NCBI GenBank assembly: GCA_030425395.1
Contig: JAUIAS010000002.1
Location: 62,001-126,000 of the forward strand
Direction of reading: 5' to 3'
DNA from: Alphaproteobacteria bacterium
Lineage (GTDB): Bacteria > Pseudomonadota > Alphaproteobacteria > Rhodobacterales > Rhodobacteraceae
Length of the DNA: 64,000 bases
Below are positions 9,162 to 18,095 of this stretch, piece after piece. The position numbers and the translations under genes are program-made. The notes below the pieces were generated by a model. It had not been told where the DNA came from, did not search any database, and was given only the letters and a program-made list of their open reading frames with translations. Position 1 is the first letter of the stretch. Each line of letters opens with the position of its first letter.

Positions 9162-10769
9162 TCAGACCATCATTTCCTTGGTCGCCGACAGGGTCACGTC
9201 CGGGTAATCCCGTTCGATCCGGTCGATGTCCCATTGTAGCCGGGTCAGATACACGACGTCGCCGTCGTGGTCATGGCTGATGTGCTGTTTGTTGGCGTTC
9301 ACGAACTTGTCCACGGCGAGCTTTTCACCGCTGACCCAGCGGGCCGAGGTGAATTGCGACGGCTCAAAGCGCACGGGCAGGCCGTATTCCATCTCGATCC
9401 GGCTGGCCAGCACTTCGAATTGCAGCGCGCCGACAACGCCAACGATAAAGCCCGACCCGATTGACGGCTTGAACACCTTTGCCGCGCCCTCTTCGGCAAA
9501 TTGCATCAACGCCTTTTCAAGGTGCTTGGCCTTCATCGGGTCGCCTGCGCGCACGCCTTGCAACAGTTCGGGCGCAAAGCTGGGGATGCCACTGACGCGC
9601 AGGGTTTCGCCTTCGGTCAGGGTGTCGCCGATGCGCAGTTGCCCGTGGTTGGGGATACCGATGATGTCACCGGCCCATGCCTCATCCGCCAGTTCCCTGT
9701 CAGAGGCCAGAAACAACACGGGATTGGAAATCGCCATCGGTTTCTTAGACCGGACATGGGTCAGCTTCATGCCACGTTTGAAATGACCCGACGCCATGCG
9801 CACAAAAGCCACACGGTCGCGGTGTTTCGGGTCCATGTTGGCCTGAACCTTGAATACGAACCCGGTCACCTTCTTTTCCTCGGGCGCGATCTTGCGCGGC
9901 TGGGCGTTCTGGATTTGGGGTTCGGGTCCATAGGTGCCGATCCCGTCCATCAGTTCCTTGACCCCGAATGAATTGATGGCCGATCCAAACCAGATCGGCG
10001 TCATGTGTCCCTCCAGAACCGCCTTTGGGTCCAGCGCCGGCAACAGTTCGCGGGCCATTTCCAGTTCCTCGCGGAGCTGGTCAAGCTGGGCCTGTGGCAC
10101 ATGGTCCGCAAGGCGCGGATCGTCCAGACCGTTGATTTCGATAGATTCGGCAACCTTGTTGCGGTCGGCGCGGTCCATCAGTTCAAGCCGGTCGCGCAGA
10201 ATGTCGTAACAGCCGATGAAATCGCGCCCCTGACCGATGGGCCAGCTTGCCGGGGTCACGTCGATTGCCAGGTTTTCCTGAATTTCGTCGATGATCTCGA
10301 AGGTATCGCGGCTTTCGCGGTCCATCTTGTTGCAGAAGGTCAGGATCGGCAGATCGCGCAGGCGGCACACTTCGAACAGCTTGCGGGTCTGGCTTTCCAC
10401 ACCCTTGGCACCGTCGATCACCATCACAGCAGCATCCACAGCCGTCAGCGTGCGATAGGTGTCTTCGGAAAAATCCGAGTGGCCGGGCGTGTCCACCAGA
10501 TTGAACCGAAAGTTGCGGAAATCGAACGACATGGCCGAGGCGGACACCGAAATGCCCCGGTCCTTTTCCATCTGCATGAAATCCGACCGGGTGCGACGTG
10601 CCTCGCCCTTGGCCCGGACCTGTCCGGCCATCTGGATCGCGCCGCCAAAGAGAAGGAACTTCTCGGTCAGCGTGGTCTTGCCCGCATCCGGATGCGAAAT
10701 GATCGCAAAGGTGCGGCGCCGCGCGATTTCGGGCGGCAATTCGGGGCGGTTCTGAGCGGTGTCCAACAT
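9162..10769 (-). CDS. prfC: Peptide chain release factor 3
   Basis: 535 residues from the ATG giving MLDTAQNRPELPPEIARR; an open frame runs 52 codons further upstream, but E. coli RF3 is 529 residues. RF3 is a translational GTPase that recycles RF1/RF2 from the ribosome after termination. G1 is SHPDAGKT at 25-32. The switch II region is VDTPGHSDFSEDTYR, and G4 is NKMD. The segment RDFIGCYDIL followed by DRLEL is typical of RF3 and separates it from EF-G. The C-terminal domain VVGALQFEVL is intact. The 204 bases between this gene and the Hint gene carry no recognised feature. Confidence 0.96.
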   Translation of the reverse strand: MLDTAQNRPELPPEIARRRTFAIISHPDAGKTTLTEKFLLFGGAIQMAGQVRAKGEARRTRSDFMQMEKDRGISVSASAMSFDFRNFRFNLVDTPGHSDFSEDTYRTLTAVDAAVMVIDGAKGVESQTRKLFEVCRLRDLPILTFCNKMDRESRDTFEIIDEIQENLAIDVTPASWPIGQGRDFIGCYDILRDRLELMDRADRNKVAESIEINGLDDPRLADHVPQAQLDQLREELEMARELLPALDPKAVLEGHMTPIWFGSAINSFGVKELMDGIGTYGPEPQIQNAQPRKIAPEEKKVTGFVFKVQANMDPKHRDRVAFVRMASGHFKRGMKLTHVRSKKPMAISNPVLFLASDRELADEAWAGDIIGIPNHGQLRIGDTLTEGETLRVSGIPSFAPELLQGVRAGDPMKAKHLEKALMQFAEEGAAKVFKPSIGSGFIVGVVGALQFEVLASRIEMEYGLPVRFEPSQFTSARWVSGEKLAVDKFVNANKQHISHDHDGDVVYLTRLQWDIDRIERDYPDVTLSATKEMMV

Positions 10770-10973
10770 GATCGCGCGTATAGGTGAGGGCAGGGCCGGA
10801 CGCAATATAGACGCGTCTTGCCACGCTGAAACAGTTTTCTCAGCCTCGCTCGGGCGCAGGCTGGCAAGGCGCACGTATCGCGCGTGTTTTTTCAGGCGGC
10901 CCCTGCCAGTGATCCCGCGATGCATGGCGTTGGCCGGTTTACCGTCATGTCCGAGGTGTCCTGCCGCCTTGGG

Positions 10974-11984
10974 TCAGCGCAGCGACGACAGCCGCAGCAG
11001 GTCCACAGCGTCGGGACGATCCAGAAGGTTTTCCTGCACGTCCAGCCCGTGCCGGTCACCACGCCCATGGCCCTTGGGGTTGGTCCCCATCTGCGCCAAA
11101 AGCTCGGCCGGCAGAACCGATTGCGTGCGCGGATCCACCAACATGGATTCCGCCGCGATCCCTTCGGCATAGATGATGTGATGGCGGTCAAACAGGATCT
11201 GGTAATATTCGACAAATCCGCCCGCCACGACGCGCACGCTGTCACCGTTGACCAGATGCCGCGCCTTGACCAGAATTTCCGACTGTCCCGCGCCGATGCG
11301 ATCCTGTCGCTGATAGACGAACAGCCGGTGGTCGGGGCTGACCAGCAGATCATTGGCATTGTTGAGGGCACCGGCCTCGATCAGGATGGGGGCAAAGCCA
11401 CCCACCGCCCGCACCGTGGAATGCCCCACCCAGCGGATTTCGTGGGGCCCGTCGTCGCGGGTCAGGACCCGGTCGCCGGGGCGCAGGTCTTCGACCGGGC
11501 GCTGTTGGCCGGTGCTCATGGTGATGTGGGTGCCGCGGGTGAAATAGACGCAGGCAAACTGCGCGAACCGCGCCCGCACGCCATCGCGATCCACGCCCAC
11601 CAGCCTGTATTCCACCTTGGGATCCAGCGGTGCCAGAGGAAGAAGGTGAACACCCGCCAAGCCACCGGCGTCATCCACCTCTGCCAGAACGATGGCGTCC
11701 TGCGTGGTTCCGTCCTCCGTCATGAAGGTCATGACGCAATCGAGATGCACATGCGCACCCGGAGTTCCGATTTCGGTCGCAATGCTCAGCCGGAAATGCC
11801 CGGCGGTTTCGGCGATGATCGCCATCTTGCGTGCTGTGGCCCCCGGTTCCAGAAGATAGATGTCGTCCACTGCCAGATCATCGTGGATCGACACCCCATC
11901 CCCCATATTCGCCCCGATGGACACGCGGAAATCGCTGGCGGCATACACCGACAAAGTCTGAACCGATGGGGTTTGATCGCTCAC
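10974..11984 (-). CDS. Hint-domain protein (Hint_2) with altered nucleophile position
   Basis: 336 residues, GTG start with an AAGGA ribosome site. An N-terminal domain of about 140 residues of unknown fold is followed by a Hedgehog/intein-like domain. FTRGTHI (148-154), QRPVEDLRPGDRVLTRDDG (about 161-179), IRWVGH and VSPDHRLFV (about 215-223) match the Hint_2 pattern common in Rhodobacteraceae. Canonical members have Cys directly before the FTxGT segment; here that position is Tyr147, and the nearest Cys is 145, two residues earlier. If Tyr147 is the true equivalent, autoprocessing would be impaired or use Cys145. No signal peptide is seen. It is divergent from the SDR gene at 12133. Function is unknown. 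Confidence 0.82.
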   Translation of the reverse strand: MSDQTPSVQTLSVYAASDFRVSIGANMGDGVSIHDDLAVDDIYLLEPGATARKMAIIAETAGHFRLSIATEIGTPGAHVHLDCVMTFMTEDGTTQDAIVLAEVDDAGGLAGVHLLPLAPLDPKVEYRLVGVDRDGVRARFAQFACVYFTRGTHITMSTGQQRPVEDLRPGDRVLTRDDGPHEIRWVGHSTVRAVGGFAPILIEAGALNNANDLLVSPDHRLFVYQRQDRIGAGQSEILVKARHLVNGDSVRVVAGGFVEYYQILFDRHHIIYAEGIAAESMLVDPRTQSVLPAELLAQMGTNPKGHGRGDRHGLDVQENLLDRPDAVDLLRLSSLR

Positions 11985-12132
11985 TGAACCTATCCTTGTC
12001 GTCGCATCGTCTCTGCTTCGACCGGTCTAGCTTAGGAATGTGGCAATCACCGGTCAACGCTTGGTCTTTCTCTGGCAATAATCATGCCATCGGGTTACCT
12101 CTTGGGCAGAATCTTGAAAAAAGGGGAACAAG

Positions 12133-12912
12133 ATGGATCTTGGTATCGCGGGCAAACGCGCGCTGGTGTGCGCAGGAAGCAAGGGGCTGGGTCGCGGCTG
12201 TGCCGAAGCATTGGCCGCTGCAGGTGTCGATCTGGTGCTCAATGCGCGCGGAGCCGAGGCCCTGTCCCAAACCGCCGAATCCATCCGCAAGGCGCATGGC
12301 GTAACCGTGACCGAAGTTGCCGCCGACGTGACCACGCCGGATGGGCAGGCGGCGGTGCTGGCGGCCGCGGGCGGTGTGGATATCCTTGTCACCAACGCGG
12401 GCGGCCCCCCGCCGGGTATGTGGCATGACTGGTCGCGCGACGATTTCATTCGCGCGCTGGATGCCAACATGCTGACGCCCATCGCGTTCATGACGGCCCT
12501 GCTGCCAACGATGATGGACAACGGCTGGGGCCGGGTGGTCAACATCACGTCGCAATCGGTCAAGGCACCGATTCCGCAGCTTGGCCTGTCCAATTCCGCC
12601 CGCGCGGGCCTGACCGGCTTTGTCGCGGGAACCGCGCGTCAGGTCGCGGGCAAAGGTGTGACGATCAACAATCTGCTGCCCGGAATTCACGCCACGGATC
12701 GCGCGCAGGCACTGGACGGCCCCGTCGCTGAAAAGGAAGGCATCTCGATCGAGGAGGCCCGCGCGCGGCGTTCGGCAACCATTCCTGCAGGGCGTTACGG
12801 CACAGCCGAGGAGTTTGGCGCGACCTGCGCGTTCCTGTGTTCGATGCACGCGGGCTTTATCGTCGGCCAGAACATCGTTCTGGATGGCGGCGCACTGAAC
12901 GCGACCATCTGA
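12133..12912 (+). CDS. SDR family oxidoreductase, atypical BKR-like subgroup
   Basis: 259 residues of the Rossmann-fold short-chain dehydrogenase family, with an AAAAGGGGAAC ribosome site. The nucleotide-binding turn reads CAGSKGLGRGCAEAL (about 13-27). The usual YxxxK catalytic pair is absent: the aligned segment is LGLSNSARAGLTGFV, so Tyr becomes Ser and Lys becomes Arg. This pattern is known in a conserved BKR-like SDR subgroup that departs from the catalytic tetrad, so it is not decay. The substrate is unknown. The alkC-like gene starts four bases downstream, so the two are probably one transcript. The 148-base gap to the divergent Hint gene should hold both promoters; I could not pick convincing boxes. 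Confidence 0.88.
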   Translation: MDLGIAGKRALVCAGSKGLGRGCAEALAAAGVDLVLNARGAEALSQTAESIRKAHGVTVTEVAADVTTPDGQAAVLAAAGGVDILVTNAGGPPPGMWHDWSRDDFIRALDANMLTPIAFMTALLPTMMDNGWGRVVNITSQSVKAPIPQLGLSNSARAGLTGFVAGTARQVAGKGVTINNLLPGIHATDRAQALDGPVAEKEGISIEEARARRSATIPAGRYGTAEEFGATCAFLCSMHAGFIVGQNIVLDGGALNATI

Positions 12913-12915
12913 TCG

Positions 12916-14058
12916 GTGGCGCGCGGGCCGGACGGGCAGGGCGGCGGCGCGGGGTTCTCTCTCGCCGATCAGCTCTTTAACGCCGAAACGGTGGGCGATC
13001 TGGCCCGCGAACATGCCATCCTGCCCGGCTTTGACGCCGACGCCTTTCAGGCGCGCGCCGTGGCCGGGCTTGCCACACGCGGCCTGCTTGAGCGGCTCGA
13101 TTGGCTGGCCGATTGCCTGACGCCCTACCTGCCGGAAGATTTTCCCGCCATGGCCGATGCGCTTGAGGCGGCCATGCCGCCCCCGCTCGATCCTGCGCTG
13201 GAGGATGATGATTTCGGACGTTTCATCCATGCGCTGCCCGGCATCCTGGCCGTGCGCCACGGGCTGGACGATCACCGCGACCGCGCGCTCGATCTGCTGC
13301 ACGCGGCCACCCGGCGGTTTTCGATGGAGTTCTACATCCGCCCATTTCTGGACCGTTGGCCCGATGCCACGCTTGCGCGGCTTCACCTCTGGGCACAGGA
13401 CGACAATTACCACGTGCGCCGTCTGGTCAGCGAAGGCACCCGCCCGCGCCTTCCGTGGGCGCGCGCGGTGCGTCTGGCACCGGACCAGACCTTGCCGCTT
13501 CTGGATGCGTTGTACGCGGACCCCACCCGCTATGTGACGCGATCGGTGGCCAATCATCTCAATGACCTGTCCAAGACAAGCCCCGATGCGGTTCTTGCGC
13601 GGCTTGGCAAGTGGCGGGAACAGGGCCAACAGGACACGGCCGAGCTTGGCTGGATGACACGCCACGCGCTGCGCACGCGGGTCAAGGACGGGCATCCCGG
13701 CAGCCTTCGGTTTCTGGGCTTTGATCCTGACGCACCGGTGGCCTGTTCCGTGGCGCTAACCGGCCCGGCCCGGATCGGCGGAACGCTGGATTTTCGCGTC
13801 ACTCTGGACAGCGCGCAGGCTCTGCCGGTCGTGGTGGACTATGTGCTTGAGACCCCCACCCCCGCCGGAGCCATGCGCCGCAAGGTGTTCAAGCTGAAAC
13901 AGACCCGGCTGGATGCGGGCGGCACACTGATGTTGACCAAATCTCACCGGCTCAAGGCGGGGGCGTCCACCTTTACCCTGCTTGCCGGTGCGGGCCGTCT
14001 GACCATTCAGGTCAACGGCGTGGCGCGCGCGGCCTGCGATCTGACGCTGTCTGTCTGA
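12916..14058 (+). CDS. DNA alkylation repair protein, AlkC-like glycosylase
   Basis: 380 residues, GTG start four bases after the SDR stop. The central region (about 60-270) is a HEAT-like helical array. The signature LHLWAQDDNYHVRRLVSEGTR (about 153-173) and RYVTRSVANHLNDLSKTSPD match the AlkC/AlkD family of DNA glycosylases, which remove 3-methyladenine and, for AlkC, 3-methylcytosine from DNA. The last 110 residues are beta-rich (VACSVALTGPARIGGTLDFRV is part of it), consistent with the Ig-like domain described for some AlkC proteins. I assign it to AlkC rather than AlkD because of length and this tail. Pairing with an SDR gene is unusual and gives no clue to regulation. Confidence 0.85.
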   Translation: MARGPDGQGGGAGFSLADQLFNAETVGDLAREHAILPGFDADAFQARAVAGLATRGLLERLDWLADCLTPYLPEDFPAMADALEAAMPPPLDPALEDDDFGRFIHALPGILAVRHGLDDHRDRALDLLHAATRRFSMEFYIRPFLDRWPDATLARLHLWAQDDNYHVRRLVSEGTRPRLPWARAVRLAPDQTLPLLDALYADPTRYVTRSVANHLNDLSKTSPDAVLARLGKWREQGQQDTAELGWMTRHALRTRVKDGHPGSLRFLGFDPDAPVACSVALTGPARIGGTLDFRVTLDSAQALPVVVDYVLETPTPAGAMRRKVFKLKQTRLDAGGTLMLTKSHRLKAGASTFTLLAGAGRLTIQVNGVARAACDLTLSV

Positions 14059-14107
14059 CAACCCCTCCGGAACACGGTGCCTCAACGCTTGCACCCGCGC
14101 GCGGGGA

Positions 14108-15259
14108 TTGGTATCTGCCTCAACGCCCGAGTGTTTTTATCGGGAACCCAAGCCGCGCGAGGCCGCCTTGCCCACACCCGACACGACACCGCCCCCCAGG
14201 CTCGAGATTCGCAACATCACCCGCCATATCGACGGGCGGCGCGTGGTCGATGATGTGTCCTTGTCGATCCACGCAGGCGAAGTCACCTGCCTGCTCGGGC
14301 CATCGGGCTGCGGAAAATCCACGACCCTGCGCATGATCGCCGGGGTGGAAATGCAGGATAGCGGTGAAATCTGGGTCGATGGAGAGTTGATCTGCGACAC
14401 CGTCTTTCGTGTGCCGCCGGAAAAACGCGGTATTGGGTTGATGTTTCAGGATTTCGCCCTGTTTCCTCACCTCAGCGTGGCGGACAACGTGGCCTTCGGT
14501 CTTCGTGGCTCGCGCGAGGAAAAGCGCGCCCGCGTGCTGGAACTGCTGACCAAGGTGGATCTCGACCGCTTTATCGACGGCTTTCCGCATCAGTTGTCGG
14601 GCGGCGAACAACAACGCGTTGCGCTGGCCCGCGCGCTGGCACCGCGTCCACGGATCATGCTGATGGATGAGCCGTTCTCGGGCCTCGACAACCGGTTGCG
14701 CGATGGCATCCGCGACGAAACGTTGACCCTGCTCAAGCAGGAAGATACCGCGGTTCTTCTGGTCACGCATGAACCCGAAGAAGCCATGCGCATGGCCGAC
14801 CAGATCGCGCTCATGCGCGATGGGCAGATCGTTCAGCGCGGCGCACCCTACAACGTCTACACCCGCCCGGTGGATCGCGCCGCGGTGGCGTTTTTCTCGG
14901 ATACCAACGTGCTGCGCGCACGGGTTGAGGGGGCCTTGGCGATGACACCGTTCGGCCGGTTTCTGGCCCCCGGCATCGCGGATGGGACCGAGGTTGATAT
15001 CGTGTTCCGGCCCCAGCACGTGCGCATCGACTTTGACCGCAACGGCAAGGGCCCGGCCCCCACCGCCTCCGAAGGATCACCAGCGCGCGGGGTGGTCGAG
15101 CGCGCCCGCTTCATGGGCAACGAAAGCCTTGTGGAGTTCCGCATGGATTTTGACGGCGCCATGCTCAAGGTTACGGTGCCCGGTGTGTTCATGCCGCGCG
15201 CGGGCAAGGTCATGTGGCTGACCGTGCGCCGGGACAAGTGTTTCATCTTCCCGGCCTGA
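14108..15259 (+). CDS. ABC transporter ATP-binding protein, FbpC/PotA-like
   Basis: Up to 383 residues. The ATPase domain (about 30-265) has Walker A GPSGCGKST, Q-loop MFQDFALFPH, signature LSGGEQQRVALARALA, Walker B IMLMDEPFSGLD and the H-switch VTHEPEE. A C-terminal TOBE-like domain (about 285-383) includes DIVFRPQHVRID. This layout fits importers for ferric iron, polyamine, sulfate or sugar; the best resemblance is to ferric-iron FbpC. No permease or binding protein is adjacent, so its partners must lie elsewhere. The start is uncertain: TTG at 14108, or TTG at 14168 giving a protein 20 residues shorter. It converges with the DUF815 gene. Confidence 0.85.
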   Translation: MVSASTPECFYREPKPREAALPTPDTTPPPRLEIRNITRHIDGRRVVDDVSLSIHAGEVTCLLGPSGCGKSTTLRMIAGVEMQDSGEIWVDGELICDTVFRVPPEKRGIGLMFQDFALFPHLSVADNVAFGLRGSREEKRARVLELLTKVDLDRFIDGFPHQLSGGEQQRVALARALAPRPRIMLMDEPFSGLDNRLRDGIRDETLTLLKQEDTAVLLVTHEPEEAMRMADQIALMRDGQIVQRGAPYNVYTRPVDRAAVAFFSDTNVLRARVEGALAMTPFGRFLAPGIADGTEVDIVFRPQHVRIDFDRNGKGPAPTASEGSPARGVVERARFMGNESLVEFRMDFDGAMLKVTVPGVFMPRAGKVMWLTVRRDKCFIFPA

Positions 15260-15287
15260 ACCGCACCTGAAAGGTATGGCGCGTCCG

Positions 15288-15323
15288 CCCCTTCTTCTGG
15301 CCAAAAATACTCCCGCCGGAGGC
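15288..15323 (-). repeat. Extragenic repeat copy B, possible terminator
   Basis: Read on the minus strand this is GCCTCCGGCGGGAGTATTTT followed by TGGCCAGAAGAAGGGG. A short CTCC/GGAG stem is followed by a U-rich run, so it could work as a terminator. It lies about 20 bases after the DUF815 stop in the right orientation. Nearly the same sequence occurs at 21578-21610 on the plus strand. Confidence 0.75.
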
Positions 15324-15342
15324 ACGCGCCCGCAAGGGCGCG

Positions 15343-16188
15343 TTATCCGACGTTGACCCCGTGGCGCCCGGCCAGATCGACAAAGAACTGCCATGCCACC
15401 CGGCCTGACCGCGCGCCGCGCGTGGCCTGCCATTCGATTGCTTCGGCACGCAGGGTATCGGCATCCACATCGACGCCCCACGCTGCGCAATACCCGTCGA
15501 TCATCGACAGGTATTCGTCTTGCGTGCAGGGGTGAAAGCCCAGCCACAGCCCGAACCGATCAGAGAGCGAGACCTTCTCTTCCACGGCTTCGGACGGGTT
15601 GATCGCGCTGGAGCGTTCGTTTTCGATCATGTCCCGCGGCATCAGGTGGCGGCGGTTTGATGTGGCGTAAAGAACCACGTTGTCGGGGCGTCCTTCGATC
15701 CCGCCGTCCAGCACGGCTTTGAGGCTTTTATAGTGCTGATCGTCGTGGCTAAAGGAAAGATCATCACAAAACAGCACAAAACGCATGTCGGGGGCCGCGC
15801 GCAAGTGGGTCAGCAGCCGTCCTACCGATGGCAGGTCCTCACGTTGCAGCTCCACGATCTTGAGCGCCGGAAATTCCGCCTGAAGAGTGCCGTGTATCGC
15901 TTTGACAAGGCTGGATTTCCCCATGCCCCGCGCGCCCCAGAGAAGCGCGTTGTTAGCGCTCAGCCCTGCGGCAAAGCGGCGGGTGTTGTCCAGAAGGGTA
16001 TCGCGTGACCGGTTCACGCCGATCAGCAGGTCAAGCGCGATCCGCGACACCTGCGGAACCGGTTCCAGCCGATCCGGTTCGACGTGCCAGACAAAGGCCG
16101 GGGCCGCCGCAAAGTCGGGTGCGGCCAGCGGCGCGGGTGCGATACGCTCCAGCGCCGCCGCGATGCGGTTCAAGGCATCTTCGGTCAC
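15343..16188 (-). CDS. DUF815-family ATP-binding protein
   Basis: 281 residues. This is an AAA-type P-loop ATPase of the DUF815 family: Walker A is LLWGARGMGKSSLVKA (about 82-97), Walker B is FVLFCDDLSFS (about 136-146), and YATSNRRHLMPRDMIENE (about 173-190) carries the sensor 1 Asn. The role of the family is not established. Its ATG overlaps the tatC stop by four bases, so it is the last gene of a tatA-tatB-tatC-DUF815 run. This suggests co-expression with the Tat translocase but does not show a functional link. A repeat copy with terminator-like form follows its stop. Confidence 0.9.
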   Translation of the reverse strand: MTEDALNRIAAALERIAPAPLAAPDFAAAPAFVWHVEPDRLEPVPQVSRIALDLLIGVNRSRDTLLDNTRRFAAGLSANNALLWGARGMGKSSLVKAIHGTLQAEFPALKIVELQREDLPSVGRLLTHLRAAPDMRFVLFCDDLSFSHDDQHYKSLKAVLDGGIEGRPDNVVLYATSNRRHLMPRDMIENERSSAINPSEAVEEKVSLSDRFGLWLGFHPCTQDEYLSMIDGYCAAWGVDVDADTLRAEAIEWQATRGARSGRVAWQFFVDLAGRHGVNVG

Positions 16189-17162
16189 GATTTGCGGTCC
16201 TTCCCGTCGGTCGTGTCGTCCTCGTCGTCGAACTCGTCCATCAGTGGATCGTGATCGTGAAGAGGATCATAGTCCGGGTCCGGCCCGGTTTCGGGACCAG
16301 CAGAGGACGTATCGGTGTTGTCGTCCTCATCGTCCTCGAACCAAAGGCCCTGGGCACGCAATTCGGCTTCGCGCTTTTTCTCGACACGGCGCACGAGGAA
16401 GATCGAGATTTCATAAAGCCCGTAAACCACCACAAACAGGATCACCTGCGTGATCACATCTGGCGGTGTCACCAGAGCCGCAAGCACGAGGATGGCCACA
16501 ACCGCGTATTTGCGCACGTTGCCCAGTCCTTCGGCACTGACCAGCCCGGCCTTGCCCATCAGGGTCAGCAGAACCGGCAACTGAAAGCACATACCAAAGG
16601 CCACGATGAACTTGATCGTCAGGTTCAGGTATTCCTGTGCCGATCCCTGAAACACCACGGAAAGCGGGGGCGCGGCCCCGCTTGCCTCAAGGGCTTCGCC
16701 TTCGGCTCCGAATTGCTGGAAGCCAAGGAAGAAGTCATAGGCCAGCGGCGTCACCACATAGAATGCAAAGGACGCCCCCAGAATGAACATGAAGGGCGAG
16801 GCCACGAGAAACGGCAGAAATGCACCTTTTTCGGACTTGTAGAGACCGGGAGCCACAAAGCGCCAAAGCTGATTGGCAATAAACGGAAACCCGAGGATAA
16901 AGCCGCCGAGGAAGGAGACCTTGATCGCAACAAAGAAGCCTTCCTGCGGGCTGATGAAGATCAGCGCGCAATCCTGTCCGCGCGTTTCCAGCACCTGACA
17001 CAGCGGGTCGGTGAGAAAATTGAAGATCGGCGTGGCAAACCCGAAACAGATCACCATGCCGATCACGAAATAGACGACGCACCAAATGAGCCGCGATCGC
17101 AGCTCAGTCAGGTGTTCGATCAGCGGGGCGGACGAATCGTCGATTTCGTCTGTCTGGCTCAT
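16185..17162 (-). CDS. tatC: Sec-independent protein translocase TatC
   Basis: 325 residues. TatC is the receptor for twin-arginine signal peptides in the inner membrane. The N-terminal cytoplasmic segment [12 protein letters not shown] (about 14-25), the glutamate-containing periplasmic and cytoplasmic loops ([33 protein letters not shown]) and six hydrophobic helices are all visible. The C-terminal tail of about 75 residues after the last helix is highly acidic (Asp/Glu-rich), longer than in E. coli TatC. The start overlaps the tatB stop by four bases. The formate dehydrogenase alpha subunit at 46-49 kb has a Tat signal and would be a client. Confidence 0.97.
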   Translation of the reverse strand: MSQTDEIDDSSAPLIEHLTELRSRLIWCVVYFVIGMVICFGFATPIFNFLTDPLCQVLETRGQDCALIFISPQEGFFVAIKVSFLGGFILGFPFIANQLWRFVAPGLYKSEKGAFLPFLVASPFMFILGASFAFYVVTPLAYDFFLGFQQFGAEGEALEASGAAPPLSVVFQGSAQEYLNLTIKFIVAFGMCFQLPVLLTLMGKAGLVSAEGLGNVRKYAVVAILVLAALVTPPDVITQVILFVVVYGLYEISIFLVRRVEKKREAELRAQGLWFEDDEDDNTDTSSAGPETGPDPDYDPLHDHDPLMDEFDDEDDTTDGKDRKS

Positions 17163-17656
17163 GTTTTGGAGTCTCCGGGTGCGTCCTTGGACGCGTCTTG
17201 TGGCGCAGGTGTCGGCTCGGCCGGGGTCTCATAGGACCGGGCAAGGGCTTCCGCCTCTTCGGCTTCACGGGCCTTGCGCTCTGCGGCTTTGCGCGCGGTG
17301 GCGGCCTGGATTTTTCGGACCTGTTCGGCGCGTTCCGCGGCCAGCTTGCCGGTTTCGCTGTCAGGGTCGAATTTCGTCGGGTCGATGGCGGCGGTCAGGT
17401 CCTTGGTGGCGGATTTCACGCCGTCCATTGCGCTGCCAACCGGATTGGTCGCCGCCTTGAGACCTTTGGCCATTTCCTTGACGCCGGATTCGTCGGCGGC
17501 ATCGTTCATGGCGCGGCTGAATTCGCGCGCCATTCCCTTGGCCTTGCCCACAAAGCGGCCCACGTTGCGAAACAGCATCGGCAAATCCTTGGGCCCCACC
17601 ACAATGAGTGCGACCACGCCGATTACCAAAAGCTCCGACCAGCCCAGATCGAACAT
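17159..17656 (-). CDS. tatB: Sec-independent protein translocase TatB
   Basis: 165 residues. It opens with [20 protein letters not shown], the single membrane helix of TatB with the conserved Glu, then the [13 protein letters not shown] amphipathic helix and a charged, Ala/Glu/Lys-rich tail. TatB works with TatC in signal-peptide binding. The motif FDLGW distinguishes it from TatA. It lies six bases after tatA and overlaps tatC by four bases. The tail from about residue 100 on is low-complexity and coiled-coil-like. Confidence 0.95.
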   Translation of the reverse strand: MFDLGWSELLVIGVVALIVVGPKDLPMLFRNVGRFVGKAKGMAREFSRAMNDAADESGVKEMAKGLKAATNPVGSAMDGVKSATKDLTAAIDPTKFDPDSETGKLAAERAEQVRKIQAATARKAAERKAREAEEAEALARSYETPAEPTPAPQDASKDAPGDSKT

Positions 17657-17662
17657 GGCGGT

Positions 17663-17881
17663 TTATGCCTTGTCTTTGTCGGTCTCGGGGGTCACGTCGC
17701 GCGCTTCGTCTGCGGCGGCCTGGTCCTCGATTTCGTCAGCGCTGTCCTTGACGCCCTTTTTGAACGCGGTGATGCCTTTGCCGACCTCGCCCATGAGCGA
17801 GCTGATCTTGCCGCGTCCGAAGAGAACCAGAACCACGACGGCGATGAGAAGGATGCCGGGAAGGCCGATGTTGTTCAACAT
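17663..17881 (-). CDS. tatA: Sec-independent protein translocase TatA
   Basis: 72 residues from the ATG at 17881; a longer open frame upstream is not used because TatA begins with its membrane helix. The helix ([20 protein letters not shown]) is followed by [21 protein letters not shown], the amphipathic helix with the conserved FGRGK and FKKG features, then a short acidic tail. TatA forms the protein-conducting assembly. An AAGGAGAC ribosome site lies upstream of the ATG. It is the first gene of the tat run, and the 214 bases up to the divergent YafY-type gene should hold its promoter. Confidence 0.95.
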   Translation of the reverse strand: MLNNIGLPGILLIAVVVLVLFGRGKISSLMGEVGKGITAFKKGVKDSADEIEDQAAADEARDVTPETDKDKA

Positions 17882-18035
17882 TATGAAGTCTCCTTGATTG
17901 CCCCGGCGGTCAAATCGCCGATTGTTGGCTTTGGTCCGTTCTAGGCGAAGGGGCGGGGCGGGGAAAAGGGCGGCGCGGCCCGACAGATGGCTCTGAGGTC
18001 CAAAATTGCTGGGTTTGGATGGGCATTTGTTCGCT

Positions 18036-18055
18036 ACTGACAGTTTGGTGTCAGT
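18036..18055. promoter_or_regulatory. Candidate operator: perfect 7-base inverted repeat
   Basis: ACTGACA, a 6-base spacer, then TGTCAGT form a perfect dyad of 20 bases. It lies 40 bases before the YafY-type regulator start and 154 bases before tatA on the other strand. A TATATC hexamer overlaps its right edge and could be a -10 box. This placement fits autoregulation, but the assignment is inference. Confidence 0.5.
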
Positions 18056-18095
18056 ATATCTTGCCCAATCGGGGAAAATGCTGATAACTCGCCCC

